DNA from: Ochotona curzoniae
Lineage: Eukaryota > Chordata > Mammalia > Lagomorpha > Ochotonidae
Direction: 5' to 3'
DNA length: 64,000 bases
NCBI RefSeq assembly: GCF_017591425.1
Contig: NW_024467119.1
Coordinates: forward strand, 79,414,894 to 79,478,893
This document shows, piece by piece, positions 1 through 13,000 of this stretch. How positions within the stretch are numbered: the first letter of the stretch is position 1; the number at the start of each line of letters is the position of its first letter. A program made the position numbers and the translations under genes. The notes under the pieces are model-generated. The model made no database searches. It was not told the DNA's origin and was given only the letters and a program-made list of their open reading frames with translations.

Positions 1-2214
1 AGGTAGCTCAGTCTGAGGGCACGGTGAGGGCATGGGCGCTCTCTGCCCTGGGAGCTCTCCATCTGCTCCTCCGGGTTAGTGGCACGTCGTATGTACATTC
101 AGGCAGTGCTAAGCAAGAGGTTGCTTTCTAGGTTGGAGACTTGAGCTTATCAGCATTCTTAAGAGGGATCATCTGTAAACTTGTCAGCATATCTGGAATT
201 GGAGATGAATGGGAGGATTAGCAACTCTTCTATACGTGGGGTGTTTTATGTACAGAAGTATTTTAAAATATGTAAGAATCAACTGCCAAAAGTACCTGTG
301 CAGTCTTGAAAAAAAGAAGAGTTCAAATATAACTATAAACTATAATTGGCAATGAGTCATTTGCTTTAGGGATGCCAGCTCTGAAAACAGCCTAGTTATG
401 TTCCTAATGATAATTATGAAAACTCCTTCTAAAAGCCAGTTGCATCTCAAGTGAACTGTAAGTTGACTTGGGTGAATATTTTTAATTTTCCCTACTTAAA
501 AAAAAAGTATCCCAATGGCAACAGCAGCATAACACTGTACATGTGCTTCATTCAACTAAATTGGACTTTTAAAATGCTTTAACTGACCAAAAGAAAAAAA
601 GAATATGCAGTTGACAGTCGAAATGCCGTTTTCTGCTTATACACAGGCTGCTCTCAGAAGCTGAACTTTCAGATATTTCATCAAATATTATCTTTTTAAT
701 TTTGAGCTAATCCTATGCACGCATGAATACATAATCACTCAGCACTGAAAGAAAGGACAAATTCCACAAGCAAGAAAACTCTGAGAGACTAGAAACATGA
801 AAAATATAGTCTGAGCACCAGGAGTGCCTTGCATTTTCTATATAAACCCAGCACATACAGAAGGCCTGAGAGACCATAGGGACAGTGAGTGAATGTGGAA
901 TACCAGTTGGCTGTTGTGTCTTACAGCTCTGCCTGGATGAGCTCATTTATTCTTAATGTAAACCACGTTAGCAGGCACATCCTCTTGGGGTAGGTGGGGA
1001 CGCCGGCATGCAGGTTAAATATCCACTTTGAGACCAGGTTGTGTGTCCAAACTGGATTCTGAGAAGAAAGTCTGTAGAACTCCCCGCTTGTTCCCCAGGC
1101 GGACTTGCCTTTTACGTGTGGTTCTTCAGAATGTTTGAAATAGTGGTGGCCGATGGTTTACTCTTGGTTAGATGAGCTTGTGTGTCTGTGTGGGCTTTGA
1201 CACTGATCCTGCGGAAGGTTCACTGCACCCAGAAATCCAGATAGAAGTAGGAAGTGGGTCCCTTTCCCTGGATACGCTCCACTCCGTCCCTCCTTTGCAC
1301 CCCCGTCCTCATATCTGATCTGTTTCCACAGCAAGTTAGCAACATCCCAACACCCAGAGCAAACATTGGCAGTACCGCAAATATACAAGTCACCAAAATA
1401 AGGCAGTGACGGTGTAGATAAGGGGGAGACATGTGGCAGGCGTGATACAGACAGCACATCCTTGTCTCTATCTCTGCGTGGCTAGTGACGTCATGGAGGA
1501 GGTGGTTAAGACATCCTGATGTTTTCACTAGGGGCCTAGATGAGAGCGTCGGAAGGGGTGAGAGAGCCAGTTACTGTGTTCTCCTGATTGGACAAATGAG
1601 AAAAATTAAGTCCAACGAGTGAAACGGCTTTCTGCAATTCTAAGTGCCAGGAATCTTGACTCCTCACATTTGGCGTTCTCTGTTTGCTGGCGGAAGACAC
1701 ATCTCCAGGTGGGGCAGGGACTGGCTGGCTCTGACTCCAGGAAAGAGTGGTAGGTAGGCCATACTTTGTCATGTCCAGATGACCTGCTTGTTTGGTAGAA
1801 AGAGAAAGATGCCTTTGACCCACTGATGGGTAGAGGGCATGTCCAAACTGGAAGAAGGCAGGGTCACCAACGCCTAATGCTTCAGCAATTTGGGCAGTTT
1901 CCCTAGGAGCTGGCTGTGCAGTGCCCAGAGAGAGTAAGCTAGTTAGTGAACAAATAGCTTATTCATACAGGGAGCCATCCTGGCCCAGCCTGTAGCGGGG
2001 CCTCTTCAAGGAAGTGCATGCCTTCTTGATTGATGGAAGGTTTCCATTCAGGATCTGTTGCTGCTGTGTCTCCAGGTGCTGATGATGTGTCTCTTGTGTG
2101 TGTCTGTGCCCAAGCCTTTTAATGCCCTGTGGGATGTGCTGCCCCTTTGCCTCTGGAGATGGAGCCAAAGTGACATTCACCTGCCCTGATTTGGAACTCG
2201 TTTTCTCTTGGCAG
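1..2214. other. FHDC1 upstream/intron sequence, no gene seen
   Basis: AT-rich to neutral sequence with no CpG-rich stretch, convincing exon or SINE. It is most likely the 3' part of the intron between a 5' untranslated exon outside the window and the exon starting at 2215. It ends in a pyrimidine-rich tract and a cag acceptor at 2212-2214. The short open frames on both strands look like chance frames. Confidence 0.55.
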
Positions 2215-2345
2215 GTTTGGAAGATGACAGCGTGCTACCGCTCCTGGCAGCTGACTAGCCGGTGAAAAGCTATGACACCCTGTCTGATGTTTGGTGTCTG
2301 CCTCCCTAAGGTCAAGCAATTATCTCCTTAGAAGGCAACAGTACT
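2215..2345 (+). promoter_or_regulatory. FHDC1: FHDC1 5' UTR part of first coding exon, with two uORFs
   Basis: The acceptor 'ttttctcttggcag' ends at 2214, so the exon probably begins at 2215. Two short upstream ORFs precede the main start. The first is 14 codons including stop (2224-2265), with A at -3. The second is 20 codons including stop (2272-2331), with G at -3, and ends 14 nt before the FHDC1 ATG at 2346. The main ATG also has A at -3. Two uORFs in good context suggest that translation depends on leaky scanning or reinitiation. The acceptor position is inferred from sequence only. Confidence 0.55.
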
Positions 2346-2834
2346 ATGCGTGTTATGAATTGTGTCTACTTGGCCAGCGATAAAGAAAATGGGAATATCG
2401 CCATGGCAGCTGGATTCATGATTGGCCAAACGCCCCTTCCGGCTCCTCCTCCACCCCCTCCGCCTCCACCATGTCCATATTCGGAGCAAGGCTTTGCCCC
2501 CTCCCCGCCTCCTCCCCCACCACCTCCCTTGCCGGCCGCTGCACCTCCTGGCCCACCTCCCCCTCCGGGACTCCCCCCAGCTCCTCACCTAAATGGCTAC
2601 AGCCAGGCGGGCAAGAAGAAGCGGATGAGGAGCTTTTTTTGGAAAACCATTCCCGAAGAGCAAGTGCGGGGCAAAACCAACATCTGGACCCTGGCAGCTA
2701 GCCAGCAGCAGCACTACCAGATAGATACCAAGACCATCGAGGAGCTCTTTGGGCAGCAGGAAAACACCGCCAAGCCATCTGCCTCCAGACGGGGAGCGAC
2801 TGTGAGTCCTTCCTTCAGGGAAGCACGCGAGGAG
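2346..2834 (+). CDS. FHDC1: FHDC1 first coding exon (FH1 and FH2 start)
   Basis: Encodes residues 1-163, from the MRVMNCV start to SFREAREE, and ends in phase 0 at donor gtgagt (2835). The start matches the N-terminus I recall for human FHDC1 (MxVMNCV), which favours 2346 over the in-frame ATG three codons later. It holds the whole polyproline segment and the beginning of FH2. Confidence 0.95.
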
Positions 2835-4028
2835 GTGAGTACAGACCCGCAGGCTGGACCCTGCGTGCCCCTCGTTGTGCATTAAGCGGGGAGAGAGAGA
2901 GAATGCAGGTGTGACTGCCCAGAGAGGAGAGAACAGCCTCATGAGATGGACTGGAGCTGAGATGTGGAGAAGGGTCCCAAGTATGCAGGCCATGTCTTCC
3001 CAGGATCGCCACAGCTTGTGACCCCAGGCAGCAGCCTCGCTCTTCCCACCTCAGCACAGCCCCATATTTTGGCACCTTTGCTGGTAGAGATGTTCTGTAG
3101 CCCAGCATTGGTTTCTTAGGAATTCTCAAGCTTGGGGGCATATTGGCTCTAAGTTCCCTCCAATCCACTTATGGGCTCTGAAAGATGAATGCAGGGTCTG
3201 TTGACCATGAAACACAGAGAACCCTGGCTTGGAATTGTTCCAATGAGGAGGAGAAACACAGAGAACCCTGGCTTGGAATTGTTCCAATGAGGAGGAGGAA
3301 GCCTTCAGCCCCGCCCCGAGCACAGCCTCTGGTGTCTCACGCAGCCTGTGCTGTCTCCCCCTTTTGCCCTGGTCTTCAGCAGAAGATGCAGTATAGTGGG
3401 TCACTGTCATCTCCCAGCGGTCCTGAGTGAAGTTCAGGACTATTGCAGTAATCACTGGGAGGATAGGAATGGGAACAGAGGTTGGGGGCGGGGTTTAAGA
3501 GCAGGTGGCACCAAGGGCCCACGGGGACCCTGCTTCTCTGTGTTAGTCAGAGAGCTTCAGAATCACTCCTTTTTTTTTAAGATTTATTTTATTTTTATTA
3601 TAAAGTCAGATATACAGAGAGGAGGAGGAGAGAGAGGAAGATGTTCTGTCTGATGATTCACTCCCCAAGTGACCACAACGGTTGGAGCTGTGCCGATCCT
3701 GAGCCAGAAGCCAGGAATGTCCTCTAGGTCTCCCACACAGGTGCAGGGTCCCAAGGCTTTGGGCCGTCCTCAACTACTTTCCCAGGCCACAGGCAGGGAG
3801 CTGGATGGGAAGTGGAGCTGCCGGGATTAGAACCAGCACCCATATGGGATCCCGGCGCACCCAAGGAGAGGACTTAGCCACTAGGCCACACCGCCAGGCT
3901 CCAGAACCACTCCTAGCATAAGGAAAGTGGCTATGGCTGTGGTGTCTTTCTCTGCCTGTGGCAAAAGCAGAAAGACTCATTTGCAGCCCACTTTATTTTA
4001 AGGATTTATTTATTTTTATTGCAAAGTC

Positions 4029-4089
<61 letters not shown>

Positions 4090-7000
4090 GAGAGACAGAG
4101 AGAAATACCTTCCATCCAAAGTTTCACTCCCCAAGTGACTGCAACAGGCAATCTGAAGCCAGCAACCAGGAGCTCTTCCGGGTCTCTCACGTGGGTGCAG
4201 AGTCCCAAGGCTTTGAGCCATCCTCAACTGCTTTCCCAGGCCACAGGCAGGGAGCTGGATGGGAAGCAGGGCTGCCGGGATTGGAACCGAAGCCCATATG
4301 GGATTCCAGCGGGTTCAAGGTGGGGACTTTAACTGCTAGGCCACGGCACCAAAACCTGCAGTTCACATCTTATTTCAGGAATGTCAGCCTTCCTCCTCAT
4401 CTCTCTAGACCCCTGCACCTTAGCTGATTGGCATTTTTTTAAAATACATTTTTTATCATTAACTTTAAAAATTATTTATTTAAAAGGCGGAGTGATAGAT
4501 GTATAAAGAGAAAGAGAATGTCTATCTTTTGGTTCATTCCCCAAATGTCAGTGATAGTTGTAGCTGGGCCAGGCCAAAGCCAAGAGCCAGAAGCCATACA
4601 TCCAGGCTTCCTGCTTGGGTGTCTGAGGCCTAAGCACTCGATACATGCCCCACTGCTTTCCCAGGCACACTAGCAGGGAGTTGGGTGTAAAGTGGAACAG
4701 CCAGGACTGGAGCTAGGTCTGACATGGGATACCAGCATCTCAAACACTGGCTTAGTGTGCTGTGCCACAATGTAGCAAAGAAGCAGAGTGAGAGACAGAC
4801 AGAGCTCCTGCTTGTTGGTTTATTCTCAGACACCTGCAGCAGTCCTGAATCAGGGGAGCCCAAAGCTGAGGGGAGCCAGAACTCAATCCAGGTCCTCCTG
4901 TGGGTGGAAGAGCCCTATTACTTGAGCCACCAATTGCTGCCTCTCAAAGTCTGCGTCGTTAGCAGAAAGCTGGAGCCAGGAGCCCAGCTACTCACTGTCG
5001 ACGTAACTACTGGGCCCCATGCCTACCCCAAGGCCTTTGCTCTTAACACTTATATGTCCTACTCTGATAGCATAGGAGAAAGAAAAATGAATTCACCATG
5101 GCTGTGTGTCATAAGCTAGTCTAACTCTCCAGGATTCGTATGTGACATAGTTTGGGTTGATGCCTTAAATGCATGTAAGGTAGTGATGGTGAACAACAGA
5201 GGCTGTCTAGAATTCTCGATTTTCCTGTTGTCTCCAAGTTATTCAGAAGGACTAGGCATGCTCTTTTCCAGTAAGAGTTGCAGATGCTGCCCTGCTCCTT
5301 CATTAGACTCCTTTTATGGAAGTGATGACTCTGCAGAGTTGCAGCCTGACAACAACCAGTAGTAAACCTCCCAACTCTGCACTGAGTGGAGTCCAGGGTT
5401 GAAAGCAGTGGCCTGTAGAACACCCTGCACGGCGTGGGCAGTGGAGGACCGAGGCCGGACATACAGCCTTACCTTGGTCCAGCACAGCCCGCGGCTCTGG
5501 GGGCACACAGCCTGCTGCGGATGGGAGCGTGTGCACCTGAAATAGGAAGCTTCCTGTAGAAGCACCTGATGATGGAATTGGACTGGCTTGAAAGGCCTTG
5601 GAAAGCATTCCAGAAGAGTGCTGTCAGGTTCCCCAGGAAGGGCTTACTGGGTGATGGCGAGGGCTTGAGTGGAAGAGTGCCTCAAGTCAGAATTTAACGC
5701 TGACACTATGGATTAGAGCATTTAGTAGGGAGGAAGAGGTGATGAAATCTCACCAGATGTTTGATTCCTTGTTGCCTAGAAATAACCTCAAGGAGACTGC
5801 AGGTGTGATGGGAGAGCAATAGTTACTTTAAAAATCTAGATTTATTTATTTATTTAAAGACAATGTGGAAGAAAGGGAGAGATGGGGAGAGAGTGAGCTT
5901 CTATCCACTGGCCACACCCCAAACTGCCATTGCAGCTGGAGCTGGTCCAGATCAAAGCCAAGAGGCTGGAGCTCCATCCCTGTGAGTGCAGGGCACAAGC
6001 ACTGGGGCTGCTTCTGCTGCCCTCCCAGGCCTGTTAGCTGGGAGCTCGGGCCGAAGTGGAACAACGAGGACCTGCCCGGGTATTCGTGTGTGGGATGGCA
6101 GCATCGTATGCCGTGGCTTAACAGATGCTGCATCATAATGCCAGCCCTGGGACAGTAATAATTAGAGGTAATAAAGATCCACCAGGAAGAAGCCTGCCGA
6201 GATTCAGCTCATGCTCCACTCTTTTCAGAGCTGGCTTTCAGATCTCTTCCCGAAAATTTGCTCCAGCTGGTGTTAGTCTATGAGGGCACCCTGCCAGGAC
6301 CTAATCAGCTGTTTCTTTCAAAAGAGATTTATTTATGTAGTTGAAAGGCAGTGTTAGAGACAATGATTTGCTATCTTCTGACCAAATGGCCTCAACGACC
6401 AGAGCTGAGCCACCCCAAAGCCAGGAGCTATTTCCAAGTCTCCTATGTGGGTGCAGGGGCACAAGCACCCAGTCCACCCTCTGATGCTTTCCCAAACCAC
6501 CACAGGGAGCCGGATAAGAAGTGGAGCAGCTGAGACATACAGCAATGCTGGTATGGGATGCTGGTGTGGCAGGTGGTGGCTTCACTGGCAGCACCGCAGT
6601 GCCAGCCCCTGGGCCGGCTCTTAACGGGTAGGCTCTATCAGCCACCCGATGCCCTCTGGAGGAAATCAAAGGTAACCAAACTGGACAGAACTGAACCCAG
6701 CTAGGGGAACAAACGAACAAAGGAAACGATCTCACGGAGACCAACATCCAAATTGGCATTTACAAAGAAAGCACGGATGTGGAGGAATCCTTGAAGTTAC
6801 TCACAACGACATCTATAGCGCTATTACGTTGGCCATAAAGGAAGTCACCAAGATACTGATTAGGGAACGAGTTAGTGGGGAGGGGAAGGAACACTGGTTT
6901 TGTTAAACTCGTGGAAAGTCGTATTGCCCCACACAGTGATTCAGATACTGCTCAGGCTTTCTCAGCCTTTGTTCCCACCACAGGAAGGCTCTAGAACTTT

Positions 7001-10000
7001 GGAACATGCTCTTAATTCAGAACCAGAGATTTCAAATACTCTTATTTGATATACGCAATGGTAAAAGTCATTTGTATTTTTCCATGGCTAAAAGAGAAGT
7101 TTCTTCTTCCTTTGAAGGATTTAGGAGGCAGGTTTTGTGCCAGGTGGATGCTAGGACCCGAGTCATAGGAGGAGAAACTAGGAGGGTTTATTTGGAGCTT
7201 GTAGCAGGAGCCATGGCAGAGCTGATCACTAGCCCCTCCTGAGTAGCACAGCCCTGCAGTGTGGGGTCAAAACGCTGGCCATGCGTGGGGAGGCTGGTAG
7301 CCAGGGCCTCTCACATCCTAGTGGGAAATCCTTACCTTCCATCGCTGTCCATTTCTGCTTTGGCCATAGCTCTGTGAGCAGAAGAGCCAGCAAGCTCTGG
7401 ACTGTGTCTGCTGCAGGCACTAACTTCAAGGGGGCAGTCCTGCCCACGTGGCATGATGAGTGCTAGCCAGTGGCCTGGAACTGCTGGGAAGGGGAGGGTG
7501 GGAAGCTAGCTCAAGCACTGGTCAGGCAGCTCAGTTCTCTGGACCATTTGTGCCCTCTGACTTCTCAGCTTACACAGCCGGCAGATCTCCCGGGGATCCC
7601 GTGTGCAGATTCCACTCCAGTCCCACAGAGACTCAGCAGTGAATGCCCCTCTTTGAGACTGCGGCCATTTAGGAAGGGAGATAAGCTCAATGACATGTGC
7701 AGCAATAACCCCTTTGAGAGAACTTGGTCACACACACTCCTGTCTCCCTGCTCTGTTGTAGAGGAACTCTGTGTGTGCCCAGCCAATCTGCAAGAGCGCA
7801 GTCCTAAAAAGGCAGAAGACGTCCACCAGGCAGTAGCTTCGTGTCCCCGTGCGGATTTAGGGCCAGCCCAGGTCCTTCCTGAGAGCACCCCAGGGTGTGC
7901 AACACAGCTCGAGCCATGGTGACAGCTGCTTGCCACAGACAACCAGGGACCAGGGCTGTGGCTTTTGCAGCTGTCACACCTCTGCCTGTGAGCTTATCAC
8001 GGTCACCTCACAGATCCATCTCGGGGACCCTTCCTGGGGAACCTGGCCAGGCACTGTGGAAGGTTCGTGACAAATGCACCAGCGTTCCTGGGGAAACTGC
8101 TCAAGGTGCAGTCCCGGCTGCTGGGACGGAGGGTGGAGTCCAATCCCACTTCTCCTGCCCATCTGTAAACACACAGGAAGCGGGGTGGGAAGGAAGCAGA
8201 GGGGCCCTGGCCTGTACTCCTGCTGTTAGTACGGCTTTGGGGGAAATAGTAGAATGACATCTCTGAGGCTCCGCATCCTTATCTGTCAGAGAGGGATCAT
8301 AACAATCACTTTGCCAGGAACAAGAGCTGTGGATCTCAGCCAAGTGTGTGAAGTCCCGGAGAGCTGAGGGGGGACCAGGATGAGGCTGGATTGGAAGTGT
8401 GCAGGAGTTGGGAGGATGTTGCAGCCAAGGGTTAAATAGAGCAGCAGGCTGCAATGTAGTGAGGGGGGGATATAAAACAATTTATTTCCCCAGCTTGATA
8501 GCCTAGGTACATAGTGAAGTTCTGAGGAAGCTTTTATAGCTTCACCAGTATACAGAACGTTCTGACTTTGCAGCATTCTAATTTATGAGGTGGAATAAAC
8601 ACATTGCTTTGTGTCAATAAATTGAAATTCTTTTTTGGTATGACCGTTCCTGCTTATAAAAAGCATTACGTTGGACAGGTTTTAATTCTCACCCACTCCC
8701 TTCTTCACGCCAAACTTCAACTGGGAGAACCCCTACAAGGAGTTTGCCCTGTTATCTTGGAAGCTTATTTTATGGCTGGCACGAGATTGTGTGGGGTTAG
8801 TAAATTAATGTGATTGTTCAATATCAGTTCGATATCGGCAACCAGGGATTCAGTCTGAACTGGACTCTTCTGCTCACAGTGAATCCATACGTCTGGAGGG
8901 AAGGGCGTTAGGACAACACTGCTGTTCTAACCAGTCTCCCTCTGCCGAGAACAAATGAGAAGGGAAAAAATCCCAGCCATTGGCAGCTCTCTTTCCTCCA
9001 TACATCCTGAGCGTTCCCTTCCAAAGACAGGAATGGTTTCTGTGTCTAACAGAAGAACTGTAATAGGAAGAAATTCTGATTTCTAGTCTGATCATTTAAA
9101 AAACTCTCCCAAAGTCTTCATTTTGGAGGTTAAAGGCAACACTTGGATTCCCATGATATTTTACTATAGCTATGCCGTATTTCATCAAGTCAAGAGATGC
9201 TTCTTATTCTACACATTTTCTGATCCCAAAGATGTCAAGATACAGAAAAAAATATGTTTGTGCCTCTGGCTTGGAGGACTTGTGCACCGCTCAGGAATGT
9301 GTAGGAACTAAGTACCTCCTACCGACAAGGCTGGTGGACACACAGCCTTCTTCTTCTTCTTCTTTTTTTTTTTTTAACAAAGTAAAATCTGTCTTTTAAG
9401 GACAATTGAGGCTTCGCTGATGGTTCTGAAAGCGTTCATCCTCTGTTAATCAGGGTCAGATCTCTAACAGCAGTGTCTTCAGAAGAATTTTTCACTTTGT
9501 GAGTTCCTGCCCCATATGATTCTTGCTATGCTAACACTTCTATATTTAAATTGACACTTTTGAGGAGTGTGTGGGTCTTAGAACTCCCAGAAGAAATTGC
9601 TAATTTTTTTTTTAAATAGAAAGTTAGAAGTGGGTACTGCGGCGTACTTGGGACGCCCACATCTGGTAGAGCTGCAGCTCCCCGCATCCCAGGAGGCAGC
9701 CCCAGAGGATTCCCAGGCATGCATGCGCTTGCTACCCATTGGTGGAGCTCTTGGCTCCTGGTCCCAGCCCTGGCTGTTGCGGGCATCTGGGGAGTAAACC
9801 AGTAGATGGAAGGTCTCTCTTCTTTCCTTTTTCTCTGTGACTCTGCCTTTCAAATAAGTAGATAAGTAAAACTTTTTAAAAAGTTATGTAATGCCCCAGC
9901 GGCGTGGTCTAGTGGCTAAAGTCCTCACCTTGAACGTGCCGGGATCCCATATGGACGCCGGTTCTAATCCCGGCAGCTCCACTTCCCATCCAGCTCCCTG

Positions 10001-13000
10001 CTTGTGACCTGGGAAAGCAGTCGAGGACAGCCCAAAGCTTTGGGACCCTGCACCCGCGTGGGAGACCCGGAAGAAGCTCCTGGCTTCGGATCGGCACAGC
10101 ACCGGCCGTTGAGGTCACTTGGGGAGTGAATCATCGGATGGAAGATCTTCCTCTCTGTCTCTCCTCTTCTTTGTATATCTGACTTTGTAATAAAAATAAA
10201 TCGTAAAAAAAAAAAAGTTATGTAACACCGAAGTAGATACATATATCCTTATATGGTTGAAGAGTTATATCGTTGCATAAAGTTTGGGGAGATGATCATA
10301 CTGTAATAATCCTAAAGTTGTATCAGCTATTTCTGTCACTAGATTGACACCGGGATTGTCTATAAATCAGTGTTGTACTCTGATAGGGTTTAACTCTCTT
10401 CTCACCTCCAACTCCTCTCACTGTTGAACTATTTTAATGTGTCTGTATTTTTTTTCTTCCCCAGATTACCCTCTTGGATTCAAAGCGGAGCATGAACATT
10501 GGAATATTTCTTAAGCAATTTAAGAAGTAAGTTTTTTTGTTTTGTTTTGGTTTGGTTTGGTTTGGTTTTTTTGTTTTTGCACACATTTGAAACCTTAGTC
10601 ATCCTCACGCTCTCAGCGGGCAGGACGAAGCTGACATCCCAGTGCTAACAGGAGTACAGTCCGTGCTCAGTCCTGCAAGTGCTCTGAGGGCTGTGAGGCC
10701 CTCAGCCCTTCTGGGATGCTCCAGGATGGGCAGTGGGGGCAGGAGGGAGGTGACCCTTGAGTAGTGGGGTGTGGTTCCCCCACTCCCTTCACACGGGCCT
10801 GTTTGCAGCATTGACACCAAATACCCATCAGCCTGGGGAGCACAGGCAAAACAAGAAGGAGGGAGCAGAAGTTTGTTCTCGTGTCCACGGGTCTGGGACT
10901 CTGACAAAACGCGGAACTTGACGGGATTCGTTCTCTCCCCAAGGTCTCCCCAGTCCATCGTGGAAGATATCCACCAAGGCAAGACAGAGCATTACGGCTC
11001 AGAGACGCTGCGAGAGTTCCTTAAGCTCCTGCCCGAGCCGGAAGAGGTAAGGCATGTGGTGCGTGCGTTTCAGAGAAAGGGAGTGGTGACCAAGGCTTCT
11101 TCATATTCCCAGGAGGTCATGGAGCCTGTGCGTGCGGGAGGGATGGGCCGAAGGGACCGGAGCCAGAGCTTTACTCCATGAGAGACGTGACCGGCCTTCC
11201 GAGTGCACGTGCAGGCTGCACTCTGAGAACCCCGGACATGGCTCTTTATGGCTGTGAGCTGGGTTTCCTCACCTGTAACAGCAGGGTAATGGCGTCACTC
11301 CCAGCCCGGTTAGGATGACTAACTCCTGGCTGTGCTTCTATCCTGGTGCCTGGCACACCAGCGTGAGGTCAGTGTCAGCTTTCCTTTCCATCAGTCGGGG
11401 ATGAACTTTGCCTCAGATGATCCAGGGAGTTTTATAGTGCATGTGCTTTTGTACAAAAAGAGAAGGAGAACCATTTCTGGGTAAAGAAACATTTGCAGAG
11501 CTCGGTTAACTTAGGATGGATGTTGTCTACATAATTAAATGAAAAAGCAGAAACTGCTGTGACAGCAATACAGTTCCTTAATGTATTTTGTTTGCATCGA
11601 ATTAGCTGAGTTGTAGAATGCTTATCAGTTTGATAAGGAAAAAAGAAAAGCAAAAATATGTCCAACACAGTGACATTGTTGATTTCTAAAGAAAAATTTC
11701 TTTAGAAAATTTTGCTAAGAAATTACATGTGCTTGTAATTATTTAACTAATATGGTCTTAGTTTTTTTTTTTTTTTTTAAGCTTTGTAAGTAAGACACTC
11801 CAACAAGTTCATGAAAAAGGGAATTAGAAGGCAAATTTGTTTTGGTGCAAGAATGTTTTGATATTTGTGCAGGTTTTCTTCCCACAGACTTGTTAATGAC
11901 CCCTCATTAGAGAGTCTGGAGCAGGACGAAGATCAGGGTGCTTTTCCGTGTTGTCCTTTTCATGTGTATGATTGGCTCTTCGCCCTCATCCCTCTCCTCT
12001 CTGCTTTCAGACGTAACTTCTAGAACTGAAGTGGCATTAATAACAAACAAGGACTGTGCTTTTTCTGTTAGGTTGACAGATGTGAAATTCACAATGCTGA
12101 ACTGGGATGTTACTGGGTGACCAGACCCTGGCTACACCCAGGCCTACCTGTGAACCTGAGGCTGCCTGTCCACCTGGGCTTCTCCGTTTGCACATTATGT
12201 GTAATTTGACTAAGCCCAGGTTAATTAGTGGCATCTCCTAATGGCGGTAACGGGTCTTAAAGTCTTAAAGAGAAGGTGCTTTCACTCCTAATTTATGCCT
12301 GAGCCTCCCTACTGAATAGCTCTTACTTCCTTCTGTTAAGAATGGGAGTTCTGGAACCCTGCAAGGGGAGGCTTAGGGTGTCATTCATTGGCATTTTTTA
12401 AAAGAGTCACTTGCTGTCAAGACTGTTCCTGGTGCACCCAGTCGTCACTGATCACAAGGCTCTCCTCTCAGAAAAGCTCTCAGCTTCTGGCTTAGTGAGT
12501 GAGGCAGGCAAGAGGGAGGCCGCCAGCATTGTGCCGCAAGGAGGTGGGAGGGTGAATGTCATCTTTTCAAGAGTCAAAGGGATTAGAAAACGCAGAGAGG
12601 AGTTCAGAGAGCTCATATGTTAGAGAAATCTTTTGTTTTCATTATGTGTAGGATAGAACTCAACAGAAAGAACATAGCGACAAAATGATGACAACCCACT
12701 CGGGTACCCTGGCCCTGGTCCCCAAAGTGGTCAGTCCCAGCCACAGCAGCGTCCTGGCGCAGGATGCCAGGGTGGTCGCTGCACCAGGCCCTGCTCCTGC
12801 TGCGGGCTCACCCCCAGCCTGCGTGCCTGACAAGCTGGGTCACACTCCTCCCTGTTGACTTTACCACCTCACCACACCCACCCGCTTCTGCTGGGAGCTT
12901 CCTGCAGCAGGAACACCCTGACGGTCCTCGGGGCACCGCTCCCTAACATGTCCGGCGTCTGTGCTGACCCAGGGGGCCCTGTAAAGAACACCTGCCACAT

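Larger units (their letters stand above)
2835..10464 (+). other. FHDC1: FHDC1 intron after first coding exon
   Basis: A 7.6-kb intron with six antisense and two sense SINEs, listed separately, and a 44-bp tandem duplication at 3210-3297. The stretches 5050-5828 and 6614-9600 hold no repeat or exon that I recognise. Confidence 0.85.

Noticed and set aside
1207..1219. 'cctgcggaagg' match to the 3' end of 18S rRNA
   Set aside because: Only 11 bp match and the flanks do not continue the rRNA sequence; chance.
2328..2588. Minus-strand Arg/Gly-rich frame opposite the FHDC1 polyproline segment
   Set aside because: Antisense reading of proline codons (CCN gives NGG), a compositional shadow.
9892..9975. 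tRNA gene-like sequence with box A and box B
   Set aside because: It is the tRNA-derived head of a CSINE, continuous with the SINE body and A tail, and not a free tRNA gene.
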